This document shows, piece by piece, positions 17,856 to 25,468 of a DNA stretch of 48,910 bases (positions within the stretch are counted from its first letter, which is position 1; every line of letters starts with the position of its first letter). The position numbers were made by a program, and so were the translations under genes. The notes under the pieces were generated by a model. It was given only the letters and a program-made list of their open reading frames with translations, searched no databases and was not told where the DNA came from. The stretch lies in the NCBI GenBank assembly GCA_022712315.1, contig JALAGS010000082.1:1-48910 (forward strand). The letters run 5' to 3'. The DNA is from Sphingobacterium sp. (GTDB lineage Bacteria; Bacteroidota; Bacteroidia; Sphingobacteriales; Sphingobacteriaceae).

Positions 17856-18639
17856 ATAAGCCTTTCAACATACCGCCATCAAGCGGAATATTTGTACCCG
17901 TTAGATAACTAGCATATTCCGAGCAGAGAAAAGCAACGAGATATCCATATTCTTCGGGTCTACCCAAACGTTGTGCAGGCACCTGTTTTAACCGTAATTG
18001 CAATGCTTCTTCGTAGGATACCCCCAGCCGTTGCGCATCTAGTTTTGTCAGTGACTGGATGCGATCCGTATCAAACAAACCTGTTAAGATACTGTTGACA
18101 GTGACACCATCTTTGGCCACATCCTCAGCCAGCGATTTGCTCCAGCTAATCAATGCTGTACGAATCGTATTGGACAATACTAGATTAGATACCGGTTCCT
18201 TCACCGTGGAAGAAGAAACATTAATAACGCGGCCATAGCCGTTTGCCAGCATATAAGGTAGCGCACAAGAGGTTGTATAACAATGGTTTTGAAATAACAG
18301 CTCAAAGGCGTGCTGGTAATCCGCCAGATTTTTTTGGTCTATGGTACCCGCTTGAGGACCATTTGAATTGTTGATCAATATATCGACCTGATTCGATTGA
18401 AAATAATGTTCAATCTGTTTTTTGTAGGCTTCGTGATCGTTATAATCCACCAGAATATATTGATGAATCTGTCCCTTTGACCTGTCAAGACCTTCGCAGG
18501 TCCGCTTTAACTTTTCCTCATGACGGGAAGCCAAGGTTACCGATGCACCGCAAGACGCGAGCACTTGAGCGATCCCCGCACCTATACCTGCAGAACTCGC
18601 TCCTACTAATGCTTTTTTCTCATGTAGATTGATTTCCAT
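17854..18639 (-). CDS. SDR-family protein lacking the canonical YxxxK motif
   Basis: The 261-residue protein has a Rossmann start (ALVGASSAGIGAGIA), the NNSNGP segment in place of NNAG, and the active-site serines in INVSSST. At the position of the catalytic Tyr-x-x-x-Lys it has SNTIR within LVLSNTIRTALISWSKSLA, and it keeps the C-terminal LDGGM. This variant recalls the beta-ketoacyl-reductase-like SDR subgroup that lacks the full catalytic tetrad. Reductase activity is therefore uncertain. It lies 75 bp downstream of the ABC1-kinase-like gene on the same strand. Confidence 0.88.
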   Translation of the reverse strand: MEINLHEKKALVGASSAGIGAGIAQVLASCGASVTLASRHEEKLKRTCEGLDRSKGQIHQYILVDYNDHEAYKKQIEHYFQSNQVDILINNSNGPQAGTIDQKNLADYQHAFELLFQNHCYTTSCALPYMLANGYGRVINVSSSTVKEPVSNLVLSNTIRTALISWSKSLAEDVAKDGVTVNSILTGLFDTDRIQSLTKLDAQRLGVSYEEALQLRLKQVPAQRLGRPEEYGYLVAFLCSEYASYLTGTNIPLDGGMLKGL

Positions 18640-18714
18640 ATTTTCTTATTTTCCGTTTGTTGTTGATACTCAATCGAACCAATAGGTTCCGCTCAACCTA
18701 ATATATGTATGTGA

Positions 18715-20367
18715 TTAGTCATTATCTTTGGCACGGATCATAGCAATAAATAAATAGACTGCAAAGACCCATGCCGACGCCAGACATATCCAGGCAAATA
18801 CAGGGATCCCCCACCACTGTGGTTCCACCCTTGCCACGATAACCATTCCGCCCAATAGATTGAGCGACATAAACATAATACCGATAACGATGCGATTAAC
18901 GCCTTTGCGGAGGATTGTATTAAAGGATCGCGCACTGATCAGGCGATGGTTGAGTGTGAAATTTCCTGTCCGAAATAAGCGCACGAGCGCGCGCATATCC
19001 TCTGGAAGTTTTTCGACATCGCGCGCAAAAGATTCAATTTTATGTTTTCCTTTTTTGAATATCGCCTCAGGAGAGAGCCGCTCCATCATTATTCTGCGGG
19101 CAAAAGGTTTGATGCTCTCCATAATATTGAGGTCGGGATACAACTGGCGCCCGATGCCTTCCATCAGGGAAATACCCCGCATCAGTTGATAGATATACTC
19201 CGGAAAATACAAGCGATTATCACCAATGATTTTCCACAATTTATTAAACAATAAGTCTAAGCTCAGATCGCCGAGCGATACATTATCGATCATATCAAAG
19301 ATCTCGTAGAGAGACCGTTCAAACTGATTACGATCTGGAATATGGCTAACCACAGCAACATCTTCAATTACGTCTGCAAGTCGGACAGCATCTTCAGAAA
19401 TCGCCGATTGAATAAATTCTTCCAGCTGCCTACGGTCTATACCCAATAATTTACCCATATTTCCAAAATCCAAAAAAGCGATCCGCCCATCTGGCATCAC
19501 CATCATATTCCCGGGATGGGGATCGCCATGAAAGAAACCATGAATAATCACTTGCTCAAGGTATAAATTGATCCCATTTTTTACCAGAGTCTGGACATCC
19601 ATTCCCCGACGCTTAATTTCAACGGCATCGGTTACCTTAAAACCATCCAGATACTCCATACATAGAACACGATCCGAGGAGACTTCAGGATAAACCCGAG
19701 GCACTTTAATCAGCTTATTCCCTTTAAAGTTCTTTGCGAAGCGCTCAATATTATGCCGCTCAATCACCAAAGACATCTCTTCCTGCAAAGTCATTGCGAA
19801 AGACTCAACAATTAGGGAAAGATTCAGGTTTTCCAATGCATCATTGTACATGGTCAGAATTTTGGCAATATCACGCATGAGGGCCAGATCAACGCGCATA
19901 ACCTCATCAATGCCGGGACGACGGACTTTCAAAACCGTTTGAGTTCCATCTTTTAAGGTCGCACGATACACCTGGGCAATAGAGGCGGCAGCGAAGGGTT
20001 CAGGAGCAATCTCCTGGAAATACGCTTCAACATCCAGCTCAAGTTCCTCTGCCAGATAAGTTCTAATATCAACTTCAAAAGGCGGAACATTATCCTCTAG
20101 GCGCTTAAGTTCATCTACGAGATCTTTGGGTAATAATCCTTCCCGCGTCGAAGCAGATTGCCCAAGCTTGATAAAAGCTGGACCGAGCTCCTCAAGCGCC
20201 ATCCGAATACGCGCATAAACACTGATATTATCGACGTCAATAGCATGTTCTACGGCTGACCTGGGTCCTTTCCACGGCAATCGGGCGATCGCATCTTTAA
20301 AACCATACTTGGCCAATATACTTAAGATCTGGGAACTACGCTGTAACTTCTTCGTCGGATTATACAT
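18715..20367 (-). CDS. ABC1/AarF/UbiB family atypical kinase-like membrane protein
   Basis: The 550-residue protein has the ABC1/UbiB signatures in order: KLGQ at about 67-70 (FIKLGQSAST), the alanine-rich nucleotide loop AAASIAQVY at about 126-134, the VLKVRRPG lysine near 147, FFHGDPHPGNM, and DFGNMG. Two hydrophobic helices close the C-terminus (about 490-540), anchoring it in the inner membrane. UbiB/Coq8 relatives support quinone lipid synthesis and have ATPase activity; Bacteroidota make menaquinone, so the exact role here is open. I chose the ATG at 20367; an upstream ATG at 20415 adds 16 residues that do not resemble the family. Confidence 0.9.
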   Translation of the reverse strand: MYNPTKKLQRSSQILSILAKYGFKDAIARLPWKGPRSAVEHAIDVDNISVYARIRMALEELGPAFIKLGQSASTREGLLPKDLVDELKRLEDNVPPFEVDIRTYLAEELELDVEAYFQEIAPEPFAAASIAQVYRATLKDGTQTVLKVRRPGIDEVMRVDLALMRDIAKILTMYNDALENLNLSLIVESFAMTLQEEMSLVIERHNIERFAKNFKGNKLIKVPRVYPEVSSDRVLCMEYLDGFKVTDAVEIKRRGMDVQTLVKNGINLYLEQVIIHGFFHGDPHPGNMMVMPDGRIAFLDFGNMGKLLGIDRRQLEEFIQSAISEDAVRLADVIEDVAVVSHIPDRNQFERSLYEIFDMIDNVSLGDLSLDLLFNKLWKIIGDNRLYFPEYIYQLMRGISLMEGIGRQLYPDLNIMESIKPFARRIMMERLSPEAIFKKGKHKIESFARDVEKLPEDMRALVRLFRTGNFTLNHRLISARSFNTILRKGVNRIVIGIMFMSLNLLGGMVIVARVEPQWWGIPVFAWICLASAWVFAVYLFIAMIRAKDND

Positions 20368-20569
20368 AACGGACAATGGTTTTCGATAACAATATACGAA
20401 ATATCCATGCCTCAAAACACAACCAAGTATAAAAATGAAGCGGATATTCCATATGGACTAAAAAAACTAATCATAAGCATATGAAACAAAAACCTTACCT
20501 ATTTTGGTTCTAGTCATCCTGATCAGAAAATCAGGTCCTCAACAGCATAGTATGTAGAGATATACAATA

Positions 20570-21211
20570 CTATTCGGCCTCTATTTGATCGAGCTTCTCT
20601 TTTATCTGTTTAATATAATTGCTATAATAAGCACGAATCATAAATTCTGTCAGACCAACAACAAGAATAATGGATATAATTGCAGAAAGGATCATCCACA
20701 CAATAAAGTTCGGTTCCTGTTGAAAAGTCTCCTTGAAATGGTACAATCTATCAAACCAAACAGTAGTCCTGTTCTGAGCAATCATAATAAGATAAAGAAA
20801 TAAAGCTTGGGGAATCATGACATAGGCCGCTATACGGTAAGTCTCTACGGCATATTTCAAATCGTAATACAGCTTAAGCAAATGCTCACGCGATGCCAGC
20901 AATTCGATCTTTTTCGTGCTCTTTACCAGATAAAAGAACCGGCGATAATATAAAAGACTTGACAACGATATTTGTACGATAAAAAAGTAATACGCAAATG
21001 CAGCATAACCTTCAATCTTATACATCGGCAAGAGAGGCACCAAAAACAGAAAACCCATACAGACAGCCCAGGAGATAAACTCGCGCTTGATATTCTTGCG
21101 CAACTTGCCCATGATATTACCAACTTCCTTATAGTATTTGAGATTTGGATTCTGTAAATCCTCATCTGTAGGCTGTTCCTGCCAAGATTTTTTTAACTCA
21201 TCAAAATTCAT
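20570..21211 (-). CDS. Four-helix membrane protein coupled to an ECF sigma factor, possible anti-sigma factor
   Basis: The 213-residue protein starts MNFDELKKSWQEQ and has a soluble N-terminal part of about 42 residues, then hydrophobic helices at about 45-62, 67-85, 130-148 and 170-192, and a charged C-terminal helix. It overlaps the sigma factor gene by 11 bp (21201-21211), so translation is coupled. There is no zinc-binding HxxxCxxC anti-sigma motif. An anti-sigma or sensor role is inferred from gene order alone; I do not recognise a named family. Confidence 0.75.
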   Translation of the reverse strand: MNFDELKKSWQEQPTDEDLQNPNLKYYKEVGNIMGKLRKNIKREFISWAVCMGFLFLVPLLPMYKIEGYAAFAYYFFIVQISLSSLLYYRRFFYLVKSTKKIELLASREHLLKLYYDLKYAVETYRIAAYVMIPQALFLYLIMIAQNRTTVWFDRLYHFKETFQQEPNFIVWMILSAIISIILVVGLTEFMIRAYYSNYIKQIKEKLDQIEAE

Positions 21212-21704
21212 AATTGTATTTTTTAATGATTTGTTGGATTCGCTCCTTTGTGCGGTTTAATTTTACACGGGCATTAACTTCCGATATGCCCAGATTTTCT
21301 GCAATCTCGCGATGACTCTGACCTTCCAAAAACAAAAAGATTAGCGCCTTTTCAATTGCATTAAGTTCTTGCACCGCCTGATAAAAGACTTTTAGTTGCT
21401 CGTCTCTGTCGCTGTCATAAGTTTCTTCTGCAAAATCATGCCGTTCCTCCAATGCATCATAAATCTGATGTTTCTTTTCCTTTTTTAAGAATACCATTGC
21501 GGTATTGAGGGCAACACGATACATCCATGTTGAAAATTTACTCTGTTGCTTAAATGTCGCATAGGATTTCCATAGCTGAAAGACGATCTCCTGATAAAGA
21601 TCCTGCCTCCCCTCATGATCATCCATATACATACGGCTCACCTTAACGAGAATACCCTTATTCTCGTCAATCAATCTAAGAAATTCTATTTCCGATGGGT
21701 TCAC
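21201..21704 (-). CDS. ECF-type RNA polymerase sigma factor
   Basis: The 167-residue protein has sigma region 2 (about 20-90; RQDLYQEIVFQLWKSYATF and FSTWMYRVALNTA) and region 4 (about 110-162; LNAIEKALIFLFLEGQSHRE, IAENLGISEVNARVKLNRTK). Regions 1 and 3 are absent, as expected of an ECF sigma. It directs RNA polymerase to an unknown regulon. Its partner downstream is the membrane protein overlapping it by 11 bp. The ATG at 21704 leaves a 117-bp divergent gap to the thioesterase gene. Confidence 0.93.
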   Translation of the reverse strand: MNPSEIEFLRLIDENKGILVKVSRMYMDDHEGRQDLYQEIVFQLWKSYATFKQQSKFSTWMYRVALNTAMVFLKKEKKHQIYDALEERHDFAEETYDSDRDEQLKVFYQAVQELNAIEKALIFLFLEGQSHREIAENLGISEVNARVKLNRTKERIQQIIKKYNYEF

Positions 21705-21821
21705 CTAGCGATTTTTCTTTAAATATATTTAGGTAATAAGTATAGCAAACAAACAATGTGTTACAGCTTTATTTAAAAATATGTAAATTGTTATTAAAAA
21801 AGAGGCTTATCGTTGAAGATT

Positions 21822-22259
21822 ATGGAAAATATATTTTATCAAGGCCAGATTATATGGGCACAGATCGATGCAAATAGACATATGCGGCACTCTGCTTACG
21901 CTGATATCTGCGCGCAGGCCCGTAGTAATATGTTGAACAAAATGGGTTTTTCACTGGATAAATTTGCCGAATATCATATCGGTCCGATTTTATTCAGGGA
22001 GGAACTGATCTATTTTAAAGAAGTGCATTTGGATGAATATGTACAGGTAAAAGTAGAAATGACAAAATACAACAAAACCAATAGCCGTTTTTCATTTGTT
22101 CATCAGGTTTTTCGTCATGACGGTGTATTGTGCTGCACAGTCAACGTCGATGGCGCCTGGCTGGACCTTCAAAAGCGGAAATTAACGAAATTGCCAGAAG
22201 AAATGGAGCCTTATCTTGCCAAAGTTCCTCGCGCTGCGAATTATGAGGAAACCGAATAA
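21822..22259 (+). CDS. Acyl-CoA thioesterase, 4HBT hot-dog family
   Basis: The 145-residue protein has the 4-hydroxybenzoyl-CoA thioesterase fold layout: WAQIDANRHMRHSAYADICA carries the active-site Asp and the following helix, then FREELIYFKEVHLDEYVQV and a C-terminal strand with VNVDGAWLDL. Members hydrolyse acyl-CoA or similar thioesters; the acyl group cannot be read. The ATG at 21822 is used rather than the TTG at 21813. It is a single-gene unit between divergent and convergent neighbours. Confidence 0.88.
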   Translation: MENIFYQGQIIWAQIDANRHMRHSAYADICAQARSNMLNKMGFSLDKFAEYHIGPILFREELIYFKEVHLDEYVQVKVEMTKYNKTNSRFSFVHQVFRHDGVLCCTVNVDGAWLDLQKRKLTKLPEEMEPYLAKVPRAANYEETE

Positions 22260-22296
22260 TCTATTCAAGACAAGTAGACCATCATTATAAATGAAA

Positions 22297-22331
22297 AATC
22301 CCTCGGAACACAAACGGAACTCCGAGGGATT
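22297..22331 (-). terminator. Terminator of hsp20
   Basis: AATCCCTCGGA (22297-22307) and TCCGAGGGATT (22321-22331) pair perfectly around 13 nt. On the minus strand the stem is followed by a T-run (the A residues at 22294-22298), so it terminates the hsp20 transcript, whose stop codon is 89 bp upstream. Confidence 0.85.
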
Positions 22332-22419
22332 AAAACATAAACTAAACCTAAAAACTATTGCCTTTTAGTCACCTTTGGTCATTTCCAAAATGAACTATTT
22401 CTTGTTGTATGCTGCTGGA

Positions 22420-22863
22420 TTATTTAACTTCAATCAAACGCTTTGCGATGATAGCATCTTCTTTCTTCCCAACAGTCAAAACCAATATCCCACCTTCATA
22501 GGCAGCTTCGATATTGCTGTAATCTACCGTCTCTGGTAACGTAAATGACCGCGAGAACGAAGAATAATTGAATTCTTTTTTGCTGTATAATTTTTCTTCA
22601 CTAACAGTTTCCTCTTTTTTCTCAGCTGAAATCGTAATTAGATTTTTATCTACATTAATCTTAAAGTCAGATTTGTCTAATCCTGGCGCAGCCATCTCAA
22701 TTTTAAATGATTTTTCGGATTCTGATATATTTACCGCAGGTACACGGGATACCAAACGATCTGAGATAAAGTTATCATTGAATAAATTGTCGAATACAGT
22801 GTTTACGAATGGATTTACTGCATCAGTATTTAAACTTTTTGTAGGGAATTTAATTAATGCCAT
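22420..22863 (-). CDS. Small heat shock protein, Hsp20/alpha-crystallin family
   Basis: This ATP-independent holdase binds unfolding proteins. The 147-residue product has a short N-terminal arm (NPFVNTVFDNLFNDNF), an alpha-crystallin domain at about 40-135 (VNISESEKSFKIEMAAPGLD, LITISAEKKEE) with the closing AYEGGILVLTVGKKE, and a C-terminal tail lacking a clear IxI motif (LIEVK). It has a strong Shine-Dalgarno, unusual in this group. The 400-bp region upstream would hold its promoter. Confidence 0.94.
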   Translation of the reverse strand: MALIKFPTKSLNTDAVNPFVNTVFDNLFNDNFISDRLVSRVPAVNISESEKSFKIEMAAPGLDKSDFKINVDKNLITISAEKKEETVSEEKLYSKKEFNYSSFSRSFTLPETVDYSNIEAAYEGGILVLTVGKKEDAIIAKRLIEVK

Positions 22864-22870
22864 TTTTTGT

Positions 22871-22876
22871 CCTCCT
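22871..22876 (-). promoter_or_regulatory. Strong Shine-Dalgarno of hsp20
   Basis: A full AGGAGG lies 7 nt before the hsp20 ATG at 22863. Other starts in the window have AT-rich leaders without such a site, as is normal for Bacteroidota. Confidence 0.75.
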
Positions 22877-23263
22877 AATTTTTTGTTTTATTGTTGTTAA
22901 GCTTTTTTGTTCTAACTATTTGAAAGGTGATATTCAATTAGCGTACCAGCCCTATTCAAAAGACAAAATGTCACTTCAAAACAAAAACAAATGCCATTTT
23001 GACTTAAACACAAACTGTTTCGCAACGACCAGATGACCTATTTGTCATCGTTCAGCCCTCTATTGATAGCACAAAAACAGTTCCTTACACAGATTAACGT
23101 GTAAGAGGCAAAACGGTTTATCAAAAACTGTTAATTTTTTATAAAGAGCGTATAATAGCTGTAAAACGAATATCTTTCATAGACCATAGGAAACCAAGTC
23201 TTCATCGGATTCCTAAAGATATTGCGCCCTGCTAATTTTAGGACAATGGTTCAAAAAAAATCG
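22877..23263. other. Gene-free region upstream of hsp20
   Basis: About 390 bp without a convincing gene. It holds two small inverted repeats: GATGAC (23032-23037) with GTCATC (23044-23049), and CTTACAC (23084-23090) with GTGTAAG (23099-23105). ACTGTT or its complement occurs three times between 23010 and 23130. These may be part of hsp20 control. No CIRCE-type element (TTAGCACTC with its inverted copy) is present, and I could not find a confident -33/-7 pair. Confidence 0.4.
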
Positions 23264-23983
23264 CTAAGATTGATGTTGTTCCAACGCAGCAATCAATAAG
23301 GATTTGACTGCATCATAAATATAGTCCTTGGCTTCCGCATAGGATATTCCATAGCGTCGTGGTACACCATCTGAATAATGCGGAAACGGTTTAAATAGTT
23401 TATCATAGTAAGCATCCAGCTGTATCACTGTCGGCAACTCAAAAGCTAGACGAAGCTGAAAACGCCGGATAATGGCTGTGTCCAATATTTCGGGATGATT
23501 GGTTGCTGCAATCAACACAGCCTCAGCCGGAAAATAATCGATTAGCTGAATAATGGTATTCACGAGACGGCGCATCTCTCCCACATCCTTCTCCTCACTG
23601 ATCCGCGCTTTTCCGATCTGATCGAATTCGTCTAAAAATAGGACTGCTTTTTCACGCCCCGCCTTATCAAAAACCTGTTTAATATGCTGCGAAGTTTCCC
23701 CAATACGCGAAGAAATGAGATTACTCAGATTCAACACATAGATCGGCTTTTCCAGTGCTGTAGCCAAAGCCTTGGCTGTTGTTGTCTTTCCGCAGCCAGA
23801 ATAACCGTGCAATAAAATCTTATTGCTGACCGGCAGACCGTATTGTGAAAGCTCTTTTATATAACGATGTTCTTTAATCAACTGATGGAGTTTCCGACGG
23901 CTTTCTTCTTCTAAGAAAACGTCTTCCAAGGCTATCTTTTCCTTATCAGCAATGACGAGATCGTAAATATTCATAATGTTCAT
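23264..23983 (-). CDS. Small stand-alone AAA+ ATPase
   Basis: The 239-residue protein is little more than one AAA+ module. The Walker A is GYSGCGKT (residues 60-67), Walker B VLFLDEFD (D118, E119), sensor 1 falls at N162 (AATNHPEI) and arginine-finger candidates are R173-R174 (IIRRF). A short alpha-helical lid follows. No pore-loop partner domain, protease domain or membrane helix is attached. ATP-driven remodelling of a protein partner is the family expectation, but the substrate is unknown. It follows folB by 68 bp and precedes hsp20 by 400 bp on the same strand; a chaperone link is only suggestive. Confidence 0.88.
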   Translation of the reverse strand: MNIMNIYDLVIADKEKIALEDVFLEEESRRKLHQLIKEHRYIKELSQYGLPVSNKILLHGYSGCGKTTTAKALATALEKPIYVLNLSNLISSRIGETSQHIKQVFDKAGREKAVLFLDEFDQIGKARISEEKDVGEMRRLVNTIIQLIDYFPAEAVLIAATNHPEILDTAIIRRFQLRLAFELPTVIQLDAYYDKLFKPFPHYSDGVPRRYGISYAEAKDYIYDAVKSLLIAALEQHQS

Positions 23984-24051
23984 TTAAGACTATCAGGTAA
24001 CCGGCTGCAAACCTAGATCTTCGGTCGATATACAGCTGGTCCAGTTTAGTT

Positions 24052-24420
24052 TTAATCCTTAAAATATTTGAGGCTAACCTGGGAGCAGGAAAGATCTCCT
24101 CCGAAAGGCGGATTCGATTTACGTATCACAACCTCAATTGTAACCGCATGTGTAACCTTTTCCCTAATCTGATCCAGTATTTCTGCAGCTGCAGATTCCA
24201 GCAGCTTGCGTTTAGGCTGCATAACGCCGGCGGTAATCTGGTAAAGCTCCTCGTAATTGAGTGTATTTTTCAAATTCTCCGTTTCTGCATTTAAAAATGG
24301 AAAACATACGTCAATAGAAACAAAAAACTCATTGCCAAGTACCTGTTCTTCTTCATAGTAACCTATAGGTGCATAGAACCTTGCTTCTTTCAGCGATACT
24401 GTCTGTAAAATGGTTGCCAT
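24052..24420 (-). CDS. folB: Dihydroneopterin aldolase FolB
   Basis: FolB converts 7,8-dihydroneopterin to 6-hydroxymethyl-dihydropterin in folate synthesis, in the cytoplasm. The 122-residue product has the family marks: an N-terminal strand with ARFYAPIGYYEEEQVLGNEF, an LNYEELYQI segment containing the conserved Tyr-Glu, LLESAAAEILDQI, and a C-terminal VVIRKSNPPFGG. I used the ATG at 24420, which gives the usual start (MATILQTVSLKEARFY), rather than the ATG ten codons upstream. It is divergent from the DUF1080 gene with a 72-bp gap. Confidence 0.93.
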   Translation of the reverse strand: MATILQTVSLKEARFYAPIGYYEEEQVLGNEFFVSIDVCFPFLNAETENLKNTLNYEELYQITAGVMQPKRKLLESAAAEILDQIREKVTHAVTIEVVIRKSNPPFGGDLSCSQVSLKYFKD

Positions 24421-24492
24421 GCACAAACCTAACGAAATTGTTCCAAACAAGTGGGATTATTTGTATATTTAGGCATACCAAAAACCCAACAG

Positions 24493-25221
24493 ATGAACTT
24501 TTCTTTATCATCAGCGATAGCAACAACGCTCTTATTTGGTGCCACTGCATTACAGGCCCAAACAAATATGAAACCCAGCGACACCGAATATTATAGTCCG
24601 GTGCCACCGACATTAACGATCAATCATGGTATTCCAAGCGATGCTATTGTCCTTTTTGACGGCAAGGACCTCAGCAAATGGAAAAGCGAAAAAGGGAAAG
24701 CAAGCTGGACTGTCGCCAACAACGTACTCGAAGTGAAACCGGGCGCTGGAGCTATTGAAACCACCGAAAATTTTACAGATTTCCAGTTACATGTGGAGTG
24801 GAAAAGCCCCGAAGTAATCAAAGGCGAGGGTCAGGGCCGAGGCAATAGCGGCATTTTCTTGCAAGGACTTTATGAAATTCAAGTACTGGACAACAATAAC
24901 AACCCAACCTATGTCAATGGCGGCGCAGGCAGTCTTTACAAACAACGTCCACCGCTGGCACAAGTAATTGCTCCGGACAAATGGCACGTCTATGATATCA
25001 TTTACAAGGCCCCCCAATTCAATAAAGACGGAATATTGACCAGCAAAGGAACGGTAACGGTTTTACATAATGGAGTCGTTGTACAAAACAACACCCAAAT
25101 CGACGGTACAACAGAATATATCGGGCTGCCAAAGCAAATAAGCCATGGCCCAGGTCCAATTATATTGCAAGATCACGGTGATCTGGTGCAGTTCAGAAAC
25201 ATCTGGCTACGTAAACTATAG
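24493..25221 (+). CDS. DUF1080 (3-keto-disaccharide hydrolase fold) secreted protein
   Basis: The 242-residue protein begins with a signal peptide (to about residue 23, ALQAQ) and then a concanavalin-like DUF1080 domain with the family motifs VLFDGKDLSKWKSEKGKASW, FTDFQLHVEWKSP, GNSGIFLQGLYEIQVLD and a C-terminal FRNIWLRKL. Related proteins act on 3-keto-glycosides or as glycan-binding modules, typically outside the cytoplasm. Substrate is not determined. The ATG at 24493 is preferred because it starts the signal peptide; an earlier TTG would extend it by 14 residues. It has its own terminator-like stem. Confidence 0.9.
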   Translation: MNFSLSSAIATTLLFGATALQAQTNMKPSDTEYYSPVPPTLTINHGIPSDAIVLFDGKDLSKWKSEKGKASWTVANNVLEVKPGAGAIETTENFTDFQLHVEWKSPEVIKGEGQGRGNSGIFLQGLYEIQVLDNNNNPTYVNGGAGSLYKQRPPLAQVIAPDKWHVYDIIYKAPQFNKDGILTSKGTVTVLHNGVVVQNNTQIDGTTEYIGLPKQISHGPGPIILQDHGDLVQFRNIWLRKL

Positions 25222-25269
25222 GTTTGCAGCAAGCAATTTTAGTTAGAAAAGCAACAATTCTGTACTAGG

Positions 25270-25306
25270 TTTTATAGGGCTATTTCCCTAATTTAGCCCT
25301 ATAAAA
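25270..25306 (+). terminator. Terminator-like stem-loop after the DUF1080 gene
   Basis: TTTTATAGGGCTA (25270-25282) and TAGCCCTATAAAA (25294-25306) form a perfect 13-bp stem with an 11-nt loop. The T-tract after it is weak (TT then A-rich), so termination efficiency is uncertain. Confidence 0.65.
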
Positions 25307-25468
25307 TTAAAAACAAACGGAATGTAATGAGCTGTTTGTGCCCATAATTTCCTACCGCAGCAGGCTGCTAAGCTCAAGCTGAGTAGATCAATGAAGCGCA
25401 AATAACCACAGATAACAGGCTCAATTATGCCGTTGAGTATAAACACATTCACTCAATATTAAAGTTTA

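Noticed and set aside
23032..23105. Possible CIRCE or HrcA operator upstream of hsp20
   Set aside because: The inverted repeats present do not match TTAGCACTC with its inverted copy, so a HrcA site cannot be claimed.
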